Shown: in pieces, positions 1-10,900 of the stretch | How positions within the stretch are numbered: the stretch's first letter is position 1 | Layout: each line of letters opens with the position of its first letter | From: Rhabdophis nuchalis | Lineage: Eukaryota > Chordata > Lepidosauria > Squamata > Natricidae | Length of the DNA stretch: 64,000 nucleotides | Direction: 5' to 3' | Assembly: GCA_039707465.1 (NCBI GenBank) | Contig: CM077658.1 | Coordinates: 14,328,074-14,392,073 of the forward strand | Program-made: the position numbers and the translations under genes | The notes under the pieces: generated by a model | The model's input: the letters and a program-made list of their open reading frames with translations, nothing else | What the model was told of the DNA's origin: nothing | Database searches by the model: none

Positions 1-226
1 ATGCCGCTCAATACAATATAATCAATTAGATACCCGTTTCTTTGCTAGCCAGAACCATCCATATGGTGGGCTTCCTTCTCCCCTCTCCCCCTTCCTGTGG
101 TAACACAATTGTTTAGTAGTCCAGTTGTGGTGTGTTGCCTCCTCCTTTCCAGTCCTGGAGGAGAACAGTGTAGAGTAATATAATCAAATGATTTGTTGTT
201 ACTTTCATCTCCATTTTCTTCTTCAA
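1..226. other. Left edge, no gene recognised
   Basis: Nothing recognisable as an exon or a named repeat on either strand. Short open frames here lack splice or family support. The preceding exons 1-4 of copy A must lie further left. Confidence 0.4.
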
Positions 227-274
227 AGCATGCATTTTCTTTATATCTATGGAGATATAAAGAAAATGCATGCT
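227..274. repeat. Perfect 22-bp inverted repeat with 4-base loop
   Basis: The arms 227-248 and 253-274 are exact reverse complements, and the loop 249-252 is ATGG. The hairpin ends where recognisable L2 coding sequence begins, so it marks the 5' truncation point of that LINE copy. Confidence 0.9.
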
Positions 275-893
275 CTCTACATGGGGCTTCCCTTGAGGTG
301 CACCCGAAGACTACAGCTAGTCCAGAATGCGGCCGCGCGGGCAATTTTGGGTATTCCCACGTGACACCGTTCCTGCGCGAGCTGCACTGGCTGCCTGTGG
401 CCTTTCAGGTGCGCTTCAAGGTGCTGATTACCATCTTTAAAGGGCTCCATGGCACGGGACCTAGTTACCTGCGGGATCGTATCCTGCCCCATACATCCCT
501 TCGACCGATTCGCTCCCACAGAGAGGGACTTCTCCGGGTGCCGTCCACTAGGCAATGCCAGCGGGTGGCGCCCAGGGGAAGGGCCTTCTCTATGGCGGGC
601 CCAGCCCTCTGGAACGACCTTTCCCCCGAACTCAGAACTACTACGGACCTCCGCTCCTTCCGCCAAAAGTTAAAGACCTATTTTTTCCATCAGGCCAGCC
701 TTGTCTAGCCTTCAGTCTGAAGTCCAAATTGTTTTAATCGGGATTTTAAGGGGAAATAGTTTTAAGATTTTAAGATTTTAGCACAGGGCGATAGCTATTT
801 AATTTGGTTTTAAATATTTATAATTGTTATGTTTATATGTTTTTAATTTCCTGTGCACCGCCCCGAGTCCCTTCGGGGAGAGGGTGCGGTATA
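272..893 (+). mobile_element. L2/CR1-clade LINE, 5'-truncated 3' end
   Basis: Translation shows the typical C-terminal tail of L2-like ORF2: LRELHWLPVAFQVRFKVL, then YLRDRILPHTS and AGPALWNDLSPELRTTTD. It is followed by a 3'UTR with the GC-rich hairpin-like end 'CACCGCCCCGAGTCCC' near 857. Only the extreme C-terminus is present and the first codons are out of frame, so it is dead. Confidence 0.8.
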
Positions 894-963
<70 letters not shown>

Positions 964-1036
964 GAATAAGAATAAGAATAAGAATAAGAATAAGAATAAG
1001 AATAAGAATAAGAATAAGAATAAGAATAAGAATAAT
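894..1036 (+). repeat. Compound microsatellite (AAT)n then (AATAAG)n
   Basis: About 22 AAT units run directly from the L2 tail and change at about 960 into about 13 AATAAG units. Long Asn, Ile or Asn-Lys open frames across this stretch are artefacts of the repeat. Confidence 0.95.
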
Positions 1037-1156
1037 AAGATTCTCAGTCATCCAGGCCATGACTGTCCCAATGGTGCTTTTTTTTTCAAGAGTCAACTGG
1101 ACTTTCTGGTTTTTCTTTGAAGATGTTTCCCTTCTCATCCAAGAAGCTTCTTTCCT
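1037..1156. mobile_element. Half copy of Penelope-like terminal segment
   Basis: Matches the left arm of the fuller elements in copies F, G and H ('...CAACTGGACTTTCT...' then 'CATCCAAGAAGCTTCTT'). It lies in intron 4 of copy A just before exon 5. Family assignment is from recalled features of Penelope-like repeats. Confidence 0.55.
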
Positions 1157-1189
1157 TATAGTTCTTTTTTCCCCTTTTTGCTTGTGCAG

Positions 1190-3029
1190 GCTGCTTTAAA
1201 CATGCTCACCAAGTGCCAGTCACTTGAGTATTCAAAGAGTGGGATTCTGACGGTAGCCATCCATCCTGGCTTGGTAAATACAACTCGCAACCCCTACGTA
1301 AGTCTTTTAATCTTGGAAAAAGAAATAATGCATTTACGTATCCACGGACCCTGGTGGTATGTGCATATACTCTGGGTGAATCATTGAAACTCTATGCCCT
1401 ACAGCAGGGGTCTGCAAAGTTGGCTCTTTTAAGACTGGTGGACTTCAACTCCCAGAATTCCTCAGCCAGCTGGCTGGGGAATTCTGGGAGTTGAAGTCCA
1501 CCAGTCTTAAAAGAGCCAACTTCGCAGACCCCTGCCCTACAGTAATTTTTACTGAACTATGACAAATGCAAAAATAAAAAGTCATACAAACTTTTAAAAA
1601 AATGAAACGGAGGTGCAGAAAAGAGAAGAGAAAGAAAAGAGAAAAAGAAAGAGAACCCCCAAAAGATATTAAAGAGAAAAAAAACTGTTTCCATTTTGCT
1701 TAGGATCTAAGGTGGGTTTCACATGTTCTACCGTGTGTTGAATTTCTTAAGAGATGGTTTATTGAAAATTGAGAAAAGATAATTTGCTAACTTGAAAAAG
1801 TCTGTTTTGGAAAATATCCTGGCAAGCAGTGTGCTGAACATTCATGTGGTAACACAAGTCATACGAGTTCTGCTTTCAAGTATTAAAAACAGATCCTTTG
1901 GCTTGCAAAGTATGCTTGCCCTGATTTGGTTTAATTTATTCTATGAACTCGAATGTAAGGATTTATGGAATAGATGGGACCATCACTTGATCACAGAGGC
2001 TACTGTTCTGGCCGAGGCTTCCCCAGCAGCACGAAGTCAAGTCCTCGTCCCGATAAACCCCTTTTATTTAATTTACAGTGAATTCCTCTCCAGCCCACAG
2101 TCTTTCAAGATTGTTCACAATTCCCAACCTTTATCAGGCTTGGAGAGTGGCCAGGCCGATATCTTTCAGACGCCACAATACTTGGCAAGAATGCAGGAAT
2201 GAACTAATTGTCTCCTGCAAACACCCTTCCCCCTTCGCTCCTCTTTTATTCATTCACTGTCCACCTGTGGCCTTACTCCCAAGTTGACCCCTATTCTTTA
2301 GCTGTTCCCTTCGTCTGGCAACTCTGCGCATGCGCACACTGGGAACAGGCTCCAGCTGTTCATCTGCCTCGCTGATGTCTGACTCTGAAGGCAGCTGATA
2401 AGTGGCATACGGCCCTGGCCCCCTCTCTGCCTCCGACACAGAGCCCTCCTCAGAGCCTTCCCCAGACTCCAGGACTGGCCCAGGTTCCTCCCCAACCTCC
2501 TCACTGTCCGAGTCTGCTGCCAGATCCGCTGGCTGATGGTGGGCCACAACATTTGATTAACCAGTTTAATATAAGGATAGTCTCTCTGTCTTTGGGGTTT
2601 TATTAGGAAGTTTTATAATATAGCTTAGTTTTAATGGGGAATTTTAGCGCAGGTTTAGATTTAATTTATTTTTAATGAAATGTTTGTATGTATTTATTGT
2701 TTTACTTTGCCTGTGCACCGCCCCGAGTCCCTGTGGGGAGAAGGTGCGGTTTAGAAATATTAAAATTATTATTATTATTATAAATCATTCTCTATGTTAG
2801 AGTTGAACATTTATGATCAAGAAATCCAACTAGATTCTGCTGATCTGCTTAAGTGAGAATTCTGGGTTCGGCAGGACTGATTCTTTAAACCTCATGATAT
2901 TGTTCTTTATGACAGCCGGAGATCACTGTGGAAGAGAGCACACAAGGCATCGTGACTGTCGTATCCATGCTTTCCGAGAAGGATAACGGGACCTTTCTGG
3001 ATTGGATGGGTCGTTGTGTTCCCTGGTGA
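1190..3029 (+). CDS. SDR copy A, 3' part (exons 5-6), sniffer/C-factor-like
   Basis: Last two coding exons of a short-chain dehydrogenase: exon 5 1190-1297 (36 codons, after a TTGTGCAG acceptor, donor GTAAGT) and exon 6 2916-3029 (37 codons plus TGA, acceptor GACAG). Exon 5 encodes AALNMLTKCQSLEYSKSG and then AIHPGLVNTT, the helix after the active site plus the HPG substrate-loop motif. Exon 6 ends in the family's C-terminal Pro-Trp. Both frames are open. Exons 1-4 would lie left of position 1, so whether the whole gene works cannot be judged. Exon 6 (EITVEESTQGIVTVVSMLSE) is the most divergent of the array, which suggests an old copy. Intron 5 holds a palindromic MITE, an LTR-like piece and an L2 tail. 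Confidence 0.8.
1405..1534. mobile_element. Palindromic hAT-type MITE with 8-bp target duplication
   Basis: A 130-bp near-perfect foldback, starting CAGGGGTCTGC and ending GCAGACCCCTG, flanked on both sides by CCCTACAG (1397-1404 and 1535-1542). The 8-bp duplication and CAGGGG ends fit nonautonomous hAT elements. Confidence 0.85.
1988..2551 (-). mobile_element. LTR-like fragment
   Basis: Read on the minus strand it starts TGTTGTGGCCCACC at 2551 and ends in CA near 1988. It is GC-richer than its surroundings and looks like a retroelement LTR. No clear target duplication was found, so the ends are approximate. Confidence 0.4.
2600..2784 (+). mobile_element. L2-like LINE 3' tail with short (ATT)n
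   Basis: Shares the 3' end 'GCACCGCCCCGAGTCCCTG' and the AT-rich 3'UTR of the other L2 copies in this window. It ends in ATT repeats at 2768-2782. Confidence 0.75.
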
Positions 3030-3089
3030 TCCATCAGTCTCCCCCTTATGCCATTGGTTCATAATACGCTGAGAGATGATGGGCACTTC

Positions 3090-3095
3090 AATAAA
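3090..3095 (+). promoter_or_regulatory. Polyadenylation signal of copy A
   Basis: AATAAA lies 61 bp after the copy A stop codon, at about the same distance as in the other copies. Confidence 0.6.
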
Positions 3096-3165
3096 TTGCT
3101 TTCTGTCATTAAAGTCCTGGTCTTGTTCTTTCTTTTCTTTCACAAACTTGCAAACATCTGTAGAT

Positions 3166-3360
3166 ACAGTGGTACCTCGGGAGGATGAGTATCAGAAACA
3201 ATGAATATCAAACAATTTTTCCCATAAGGAATAATGTATTGAATCACATGGCAACTGGCACTTACAAGTTCTAACTTGTGTATTGAGTACCAAACAAACA
3301 ATGATTACTGGGACAACATTTGGATGTCACGTCAAAATACATTGGGTACCAATATACTGC
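3166..3360. mobile_element. Mariner-type MITE fragment
   Basis: Starts CAGTGGTACCTCGG after a TA, the same terminus as the complete element at 27166-27594. The interior is diverged and the right end is indistinct. Confidence 0.5.
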
Positions 3361-3655
3361 TAAACAAAACAGATCTCAGCAAATCATTGCAGTTGTTAAG
3401 TAAATCATGTGGTTGTTAAGCAAACCTCACCCCCACCTCAACCCATTAACTCTGCTTGTCAGAAGCCGGCTGGGAAGGTTGCAAATGGGAATCCCATTAT
3501 CCTGAGACATTGCAACCGTTCGAAATACATGCTGATTATCTGAAATTTGACCATGTGACTCCGATGGTCACAAGTGTCAGGATTGACTTACTTTTTGCAT
3601 AGCTGTTGTAAATTTAAACAGCTGCTAATTTGAGGATTAATTGTACGTGGTGTAT
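3361..3655. repeat. Dispersed squamate repeat, family not assigned
   Basis: The 'gttgttaag', 'ctgcttgtcagaag' and 'cattgcaaccgt' segments look like a common dispersed DNA-element remnant. No ends or target duplication are visible. Confidence 0.35.
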
Positions 3656-3839
3656 TGGATCATCACCTGATCATTGGCATGGACCCTTTTGTTCGTATAA
3701 CTTTATAAGCTAAAATGACAATCAGCATCTTCTTTTAACAACCCCATAACCCCTTGAGGGGTGGAGTCCAGACAATTGAATGGAGCTAAGAGAGCATTTA
3801 TTGGCTGGATGCCACTCCTGTTGCCAATGTTTTGTTCAG

Positions 3840-4172
3840 CACATATATTTTCATTTCCTTTTTTGGGCCTGTTTTTGAGACTTTTTTGGCTCGTTTTTGA
3901 GGCTTTTTGGGGCCTGTTTTTTTTTTTAAAAAAGAGCAAAAAAACCCTCCAAAACAGGGCAAAAAAGCTCCCAAAAAGTTTTTAAAAAGAGCCAAAAAAG
4001 CCTCAAAAAAGGGTAGAAAAAAAGTCTGGAAAAGGGCTGAAAAAGGCCCCCTAAAAAGGACTGAAAATGCAGCGTATGGAGGCCAAAACCCCTTTTTGGG
4101 GGGGGGGTTATCCTCGTCTAAATTAAAGTGTGTCATATAGTCAGGTGAGTCTTATAATCCAAAAAATACGGT
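3840..4172. mobile_element. A/T-homopolymer-rich MITE remnant
   Basis: The left part is rich in TTTTTTGG motifs and the right part in CCAAAAAA motifs, giving an imperfect foldback. It ends ATCCAAAAAATACGGTA, matching the terminus of the related element that begins near 12528. Charged open frames on both strands here are low-complexity artefacts. Confidence 0.5.
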
Positions 4173-4489
4173 ATGTAGGCTCAATGACACCTGTTTTGGG
4201 TTGGGAGGTTGGTTGGGAAGCCTGCCTGTACAAGTGTTACAAAATAGATATTTAGGGTCACACAGGCAATGTCGATGTGTGAAGGAAAGATAACACCATA
4301 TCTCAAGCCAGAAGTGTGGTCTACCGTTTTCAACTGTTTTTTAGAATATATTTCTCAACACGCACACATACACACAAACAACTGCTTGTACACCCATATA
4401 ATATGTTACCAAAAAAGAAGACAGAGATAGAGGGAGAGAAAGGGGGGAGATTGTGTTGCCATATTTCCCCAAATAAACTCTTTGTAGAC

Positions 4490-4665
4490 AAACTTTCTGC
4501 TCTCCCCTGCTCAATCAGGAGACCCTATGTAATTTCAGGCAAATGGCTGTCCAATCTCTACTTAAAAATCTTAGTGATGGAGCAATCGTAACTTCTGAAG
4601 GCGAACGGTTCCAAAAGTTAATTGTTCTCACCTTCAGGAAATTTCTCCTTATTTCTACGGTGTGT
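4490..4665 (-). mobile_element. CR1-like LINE 3' fragment
   Basis: Contains 'AGGCAAATGGCTGTCCAATC' and 'CAGGAAATTTCTCCTTA', the reverse complement of CR1 ORF2 C-terminal coding sequence. Compare the better preserved plus-strand copy at 40585-40941. Confidence 0.65.
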
Positions 4666-4958
4666 CCTATATAAAGTATATCTCAGCTGTGGATGCAAAT
4701 AAATCATGCACACATTCTGTCGGTCAGTGGCTTGTCTTCCTTCTGCTTTCTATAGCAACGAAATTAGTTGGCGTGGGGGGTGAGAGCCAGAATCCCTGAC
4801 AGTTGGCAGCAAACCAATTCAATAAGAAATAAAGTTTCTCAGAAAGTCTAAAGGTGGGTGTTGTCCGTTCATTATATTATCATCTCCCGCAGTGAAAAGA
4901 GGCATTTGAAACAAACATTTGAGCAAGTTGGAAGCAGAAGCTGCTGGTCCTTGAAGAG
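4666..4958 (+). promoter_or_regulatory. Upstream conserved block of copy B
   Basis: Homologous to the sequence just upstream of exon 1 in copies C, D, F, G and H, so it is the inherited promoter/5'UTR region. It holds TATATAAA at 4668-4675 and, just before exon 1, a pyrimidine-CAG element (near 4888) that could be a splice acceptor of a non-coding first exon. The transcription start cannot be placed from sequence alone. Confidence 0.45.
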
Positions 4959-7900
4959 ATGGCACAGCCAGCTGATTTCTGCGTTTTCAGCGTTCTGGTG
5001 ACAGGATCCGATCGAGGGATCGGCCTGGGTCTGGTGAAGAGGTTTCTGGAGCTGCCTTCCCCACCCCAATGGGTCTTTGCTACAACCCTGGACCTGGAGG
5101 GAGAAGAAAGCAAGGTAAGAATGAGTTGGCGCAGAATGGGTTGGAAATAGTGGTTCAGGATTTGAACTGGGGATGAATGTCAACCTTGCATTTTGAGACC
5201 CTAAGCAATAATCTGACCCACAGGCACGTATCTTCTTGTTGTACCATATCGGTCATCAGGGGGACGTGGTGACTCAGTGGCTAAGACATTGAGCTTGTAG
5301 ATCAGAAAGTTGGTACTTCGGCGATTTGAATCCCTAGTGCCATGTAACGGAGTGAGCTCCCGTTACTTGTCCCAGCTTCTGCCAACTTAGCAGTTCGAAA
5401 GCATGTAAAAATGCAAGTAGAAAAATAGAAACCATCTTTGGTTTGGTGTACCTTTGGCATTTAGTCATCCGCCTACATGGCCATGAGATGTCTTCAGACA
5501 GTGCTGGCTCTTCGGCTTTGAAACAGAGATGAGTATCACCCCCTAGAGTCGGGAACTACTAGCACATATGTACGAGGGGAACCTTTACCTTTACCTTTAA
5601 TCTTCAGCACTTGCTGGACAACTGTCTGCATATAATAAATGTTTCTGCTTAAAAAGCTTTAAATCAGCAGTAGAGCGTGGAAGATTTTTGGGGGGAATAA
5701 TATACAATTGGGTTAAATTGAATGGAGTATCATTCCAGGTTGTATTAAGTCTTCATGTAATTTCATAAGTTTTGTTTTGTTCAATCAGAGAAGTTGCATG
5801 CCTAATGAACATGAACATCTAACAACTTTTCCTTCTTGCTCTTCCGTTGGATATTGTCCTCACATCATTGTCTGAGAGTTTTCATTCGCAGAAAAACTAT
5901 GATCTTTTTTTTCCTCCAGGAGCTAAGAGAGTTGGCTTGCAAACATCCGAATCTGGTGGTGTTGCAATTAGGTAAGTTTCAAGGGCCATGTGAAAATGGG
6001 GCAAATTTGGTAGTGCAGGAATGTCCAGAGAAACCAATTCAAAGTTATTCTTGAAGTTTACCAAAGATGTAACATCATTTGTTGCATTCACATAAGTCAG
6101 TTTCCCACAGGGAAAAGAATTGAACATAGATGCCTCCATATGTTAGAACAGCTTTCTCAAGAGAAGAGTAGATAGATATATTGATAGATATCTATCTACC
6201 AAAAACTAGATATCTTGGTAAGTGTGAATGGTTCCAGAGTGTTCCATCTTAAGAAAGACTCGCCAGCTTTGATGTTGAATTCATCATACATATATTGTTG
6301 ATACAATCATATGATTCATCAATACAGTTAATTGCTGTTGGGTTCACTGTGGTTTCTTTGAATTGGAATAGATGGTTGTTATTGTTACAAATAGATTCTA
6401 CACTCCATCTTGTAAGAGGGATGTAGTCAGGTGAAGCTCCATCCATGGGCGACTCACCTAAAGTATCATCTGCATTTGCTTTGAAAAGGGAAGGATGCTG
6501 TCTATACCAATGTTTTTCAAAATTAGCATCTTTGTGGACTTCAGCTCCCAATCCAAATTGTTCTGAGACTCCATAAACTGAATCTCTGACAGGCAGCTCT
6601 GTATTATTTTCACAGGCAAAGTTTATATTCGTTCACAAAGCTCAGGAAAACTTTTATGTTTTAATTATTTATTCAGTTTCTATAGCCACCAATAGAAATG
6701 AGAATGAGGTGGCTGGATGGAGTCACTGAAGCAGTCGGCGTGAGCTTCAATGGACTCCGGGGGATGATAGAGGACAGGGAGGCCTGGAGGAACATTGTCC
6801 ATGGGCTCGCGATGTTTCAACACAACTAACAATACAGCCAACACAGCCACCTATGTCAGCGGGCGACACCCAGGGGAAGGGCTCTCTCTGTGGCGGGCCC
6901 AGCCCTCTGGAACGACCTCCCTCCCGATATTAGGACCACCACGGACCTCCGCTCCTTCCGTCTTAAATTGAAAACACACTTTTTCTGCCTTGCCGGCCTG
7001 GGATAGCTACTCCTCTGTTTTTAGGGTTTTTTGGGGATTTTTAGTTAGATAGTTTTAATGGGTATTTTAGCACAGGTTACTTAATTTAATTTATTTTTAA
7101 TGAAATATGTATATAGCCATTGTTCTTATTTCTCCTGTGCACCGCCCCGAGTCCCTGTGGGGAGAGGGTGCGGTTTATAAGAAATAAATTATTATTAAAT
7201 TATTATTATTATTATTATTATTAATGCAATTGACTCAATTTGTTGAGTTGGGCTTTGAATATCATAAAAATAGAGTCAGTGGTGAGTTTATGCCGTACGT
7301 CTTGGTTATGCAGCCTTGATTTGAGTATAATGGATGTAGAGTGTCTTAAGACAGGGGTATCAAACTCATGTTGTCACAGCAGCATCACATGATGTATCAG
7401 GACTTTTTTCTCATTGCTAAACTGGACATGGGCATGGCCAACATGTGACGCATCCAGCCTATGGGCCAAGAGTTTGACAGCCCTGACCTAAGATAAAGTG
7501 AGTTTAACCTTATGTGAGAGTAAGTTCAGAGTAGTGTAACTGGGTCAAATTGTGTGATCATAAAAGTTCTTGCTTTTAGTCATATTTTTTTGTATTTTCA
7601 ATGCCCTCAGCTGCTGGGGATGAAGCTGTCAGGCTGCTGTGGTTAGTGGCATGAAGAGGCACCAAGATCTGTGGTTTCAGGAAACTCTTGCCTTGCCATT
7701 CTGAAACTTCAGGTTGCTGATGTTGCAATAACCTTGTTTTCTCTTAGATGTTACTAAACTTGAAAGCATCCAAGCTGCTCAGAAAGAAGTGGAGAAATGT
7801 GTCGGAGATGGTGGCCTGACCCTCCTATACAACAATGCTGGCATTTGGCTCTTCAACGATCTGCAAACCGAAAATGCCCAGGATACGATGAGTGTTTACT

Positions 7901-10900
7901 CCGTCAATACCATTGGTCCACTGCTGATGAGTCAGGTTCGTTTACGAACAAAACACCTTTCAATGCGAGGAAGACTGCTTTAATTAAAGAAAAAAAAGAT
8001 TGAGCAGCTGAATTCCGTATAACTAAGGATCAAGATAATACTGCAATGGTCAAAACAACGAAGTAGAAATTGCAAACTGGTTTGGGAATCCCAGGGGTGG
8101 GATTCTACCAGTTTGGGTGAACCGGTAGCTCTGACGATCAGCTGGGAGTGAACTGGTTCGCCCCAAAGATCAGATGGGCCCATCCACCCGCCCCGTGCTA
8201 TTTTCTTACCATTATCTTCTCAGCTGATTCCCATGACAGAGCAGATTGCCACACCAATCAGCTATGTTACTCCTCTGAAGAAACCTGGAAGTGAAGATTT
8301 CTTCAAACTGTGCAGGTGTGTGCAGCAAATTACACGATCACTGAACCGGTTGTTAAACTGGGAGGATCCCACCACTGGTTGAAATATTATGGGTAGATGC
8401 TCCTTTTCAGGGAGAATGGGAAGTCAGCACTTTTCCTGGGTGTGGTCAGGCCTGGGTAACTCAATGAAAGTCTCCTTGCAAAGGAGACAAAAGATTTTCC
8501 CCTGTCCTTATGCGGCTCCTTCTCCTAAGCCGAACTGCAGCTCATTTTCTCTTTTCTGCTCTCTATCAGGCATTTCTACCCCTGCTGAAGAAGGCAGCCC
8601 AGAGAAGTCCATGTCAAGGGCTGAGTTGCAGCAAGGCAGCTATCATTAACATGTCCAGCATCATGGGCTCAATTGAATATATGGGTTATTGGAAACAAAT
8701 TCAGATGATTGGATACCGTTGCAGCAAGGTACCTAATGTGATGTGAATCACTTTTGAGCGATTCTTCTCAAGAATTGTTATCAAATTCAATGGTGGGGTG
8801 AAGAGTTCTTTGAATTTATTTTTGAGAATGATTTATCTCCCATGTAAGGACTAAGATAAGAAAGAAAAGAAAAGAAAAAGGTGACTTGAACAGGTTGTTT
8901 TTGTAAGTTTTTCTGCTACTGAAATGCTTATCATTTTCATTTATTATGTAAAAGAACTCATTGGGAAAGAAATAAAACACTAACATCATCCGTGGGAATT
9001 GTTGCCTTGGGGTGGTGCAAAAACTACTTATTTGCAGAAAGCAACAATTTAATGGGAAATTGTTTTGAGAGCTAAGGTTAGTAAACAGAACCCGATACAT
9101 ATTTCCATTTGCATGAGATTGCAAAATAATAATAATAATAATCTTTATTGTCACAATGAAATTGGTTTTAACTTCACTGGTGCAAAATTATAACAGAAAC
9201 AAAAAAGAGAGAAAGGAAAAAAGAAAAAACTGTGCATGGAGTGATTGCGGTTGAATTTAAAAGTCTCACAGCCCATGGATAGAAGCTACCTTTAAACCTG
9301 TTCGTTCGGCTGGCTATACTTTGATATCTTCTGCCTGATGGTAGAAGGGCAAAGAGATACCAACCAGGGTGTGAATCATCTATGAGAATCTTCCTTGCTC
9401 TGCTAAAGCAGCGAGATCTGGCGATGTTATCCAGTGATGTCAGAGGGCAACCGATGGTTTCTTGTGCCGAATTGATCCCTCTCTGTAGTGCCTTCCTCTC
9501 CGCAACTGTTAAACCAGCATACCACACTGTGATACAATATGTGAGGACACTTTCTATAATATAATATAATATTATATTATAATATAATAATAATATAATT
9601 ATATTATAATATAATAATTAAGATAGCTATTTCTTCCCTTTTGTGTCCTCAAGGAATGTTTTAGTTCATTTTTGATCTAGCTTTCCAGGCCCCCATGTAA
9701 CATTTAATGCATAATATCCAGTTGTACACTATTTATTTTCACCTTATTCTTCCTTTTTCTCTTCAGTGCATTTTTTTAAACCTTTGCAGGCCGCTCTAAA
9801 CATGCTCACCAAATGCCTGTCTCTTCAATATTCAGCCGATGGGATTATGAGCGTCGCCATCCATCCTGGTTCGGTTAAAACTGCTCGCAACGCAATTGTA
9901 AGTTTTTCTTTTTGACACGGGAAACCCACAAAGGCGAATGTTTGTAGGCTCAGGGTTGAAATGAGGGGTCTTCGGTGCTTTGAGCTGTTTTCTTGAAGGT
10001 GTTTCATTACCCAACTACCCAACACCATCAGCGCTAGTGATGATTTTTCCCTAGCACTGATGACGTTACCTAGTTTGGGTGATGAAATATCTACAAGAAA
10101 ACAACCAAGGTCAGAGAGCACCAGAAAGAACTTTCTAAGCAGTTCGGAGAACTGGTTGTTGGAAGAAATCTCATTTTGTTTTCTTCCACTTTACAGGGCT
10201 AATCCTGTAAGGAAGGCAGGAAGGAAACATTCTGGTGTTGTTTCTAGACTAATCTTCTTTGCCTTGCTTACAGAAAGTGCCTCCCCGGTTAACCCTTGTT
10301 ACATTGCCACAGCTAAGGCAAAGCGCCCATTGACATGAATGATGTTGAGTTGGCCATGCCCATCCAGTCACATGACCACCAAGCCCTACCCACCCAGCTG
10401 GTCATTAGGGCAAAGAACCTGTTGTTAAATTAATAGAATCCCACCATTGGACATAACAAATACTTGTGCTAAAGTTACACTACACTTTGAGCTAAAACAT
10501 CAAGTTAGGTGTGAAGACGATGAAGGGATGGGGATTTCAACAGAACAAACGGAACAATATTCAACTTTTAAAAGCTTAAATCCATTTACCCTTAGAAGGA
10601 AATCTACTAGACCAGGGATCTGCAAAGTCGGCTTTTTAAAGACTGGTGGACTTCAACTCCCAGAGTGGACTGGTGGACTTCAACTCCCAGAGTGGACTGG
10701 TAGACTTCAACTCCCAGAGCTATGCTGGCTGGGGAACTCTGGGAGTTGAAGTCCACCAGTCTTAAAAGGATTCACGTGCTCAGAGCAAATAATACGAGTT
10801 CTGCTTTGCAGGTTTTAGAGGCAATTTGGTTGACTCAGTGCCTGCATTTGCAAGGAACGCTCACCTGTGGTTAACCTAATTTATTTAAGCCAACTTTGGG

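Noticed and set aside
959..1037. Regular short repeats as a CRISPR-like array
   Set aside because: The 6-bp units have no spacers; this is a microsatellite in a vertebrate genome.
833..1138. Open frames of poly-Asn, poly-Ile or Ile-Arg
   Set aside because: Pure translation of the (AAT)n/(AATAAG)n microsatellite; the same applies to the poly-Ile frame at 55130-55354.
2254..2547. Acidic 97-codon minus-strand frame
   Set aside because: It lies wholly within an LTR-like fragment and has no initiation, splice or family support.
3798..4140. Lys- and Phe-rich open frames on both strands
   Set aside because: Low-complexity A/T homopolymers of a decayed MITE.
5259..5340. tRNA-like segment with A and B boxes
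   Set aside because: It is the head of a SINE, with no cloverleaf acceptor stem, and has relatives elsewhere in the window.
9174..9527. A 117-codon minus-strand frame as possible host gene
   Set aside because: Recognised as a Rex1-like LINE C-terminus, which is common debris.
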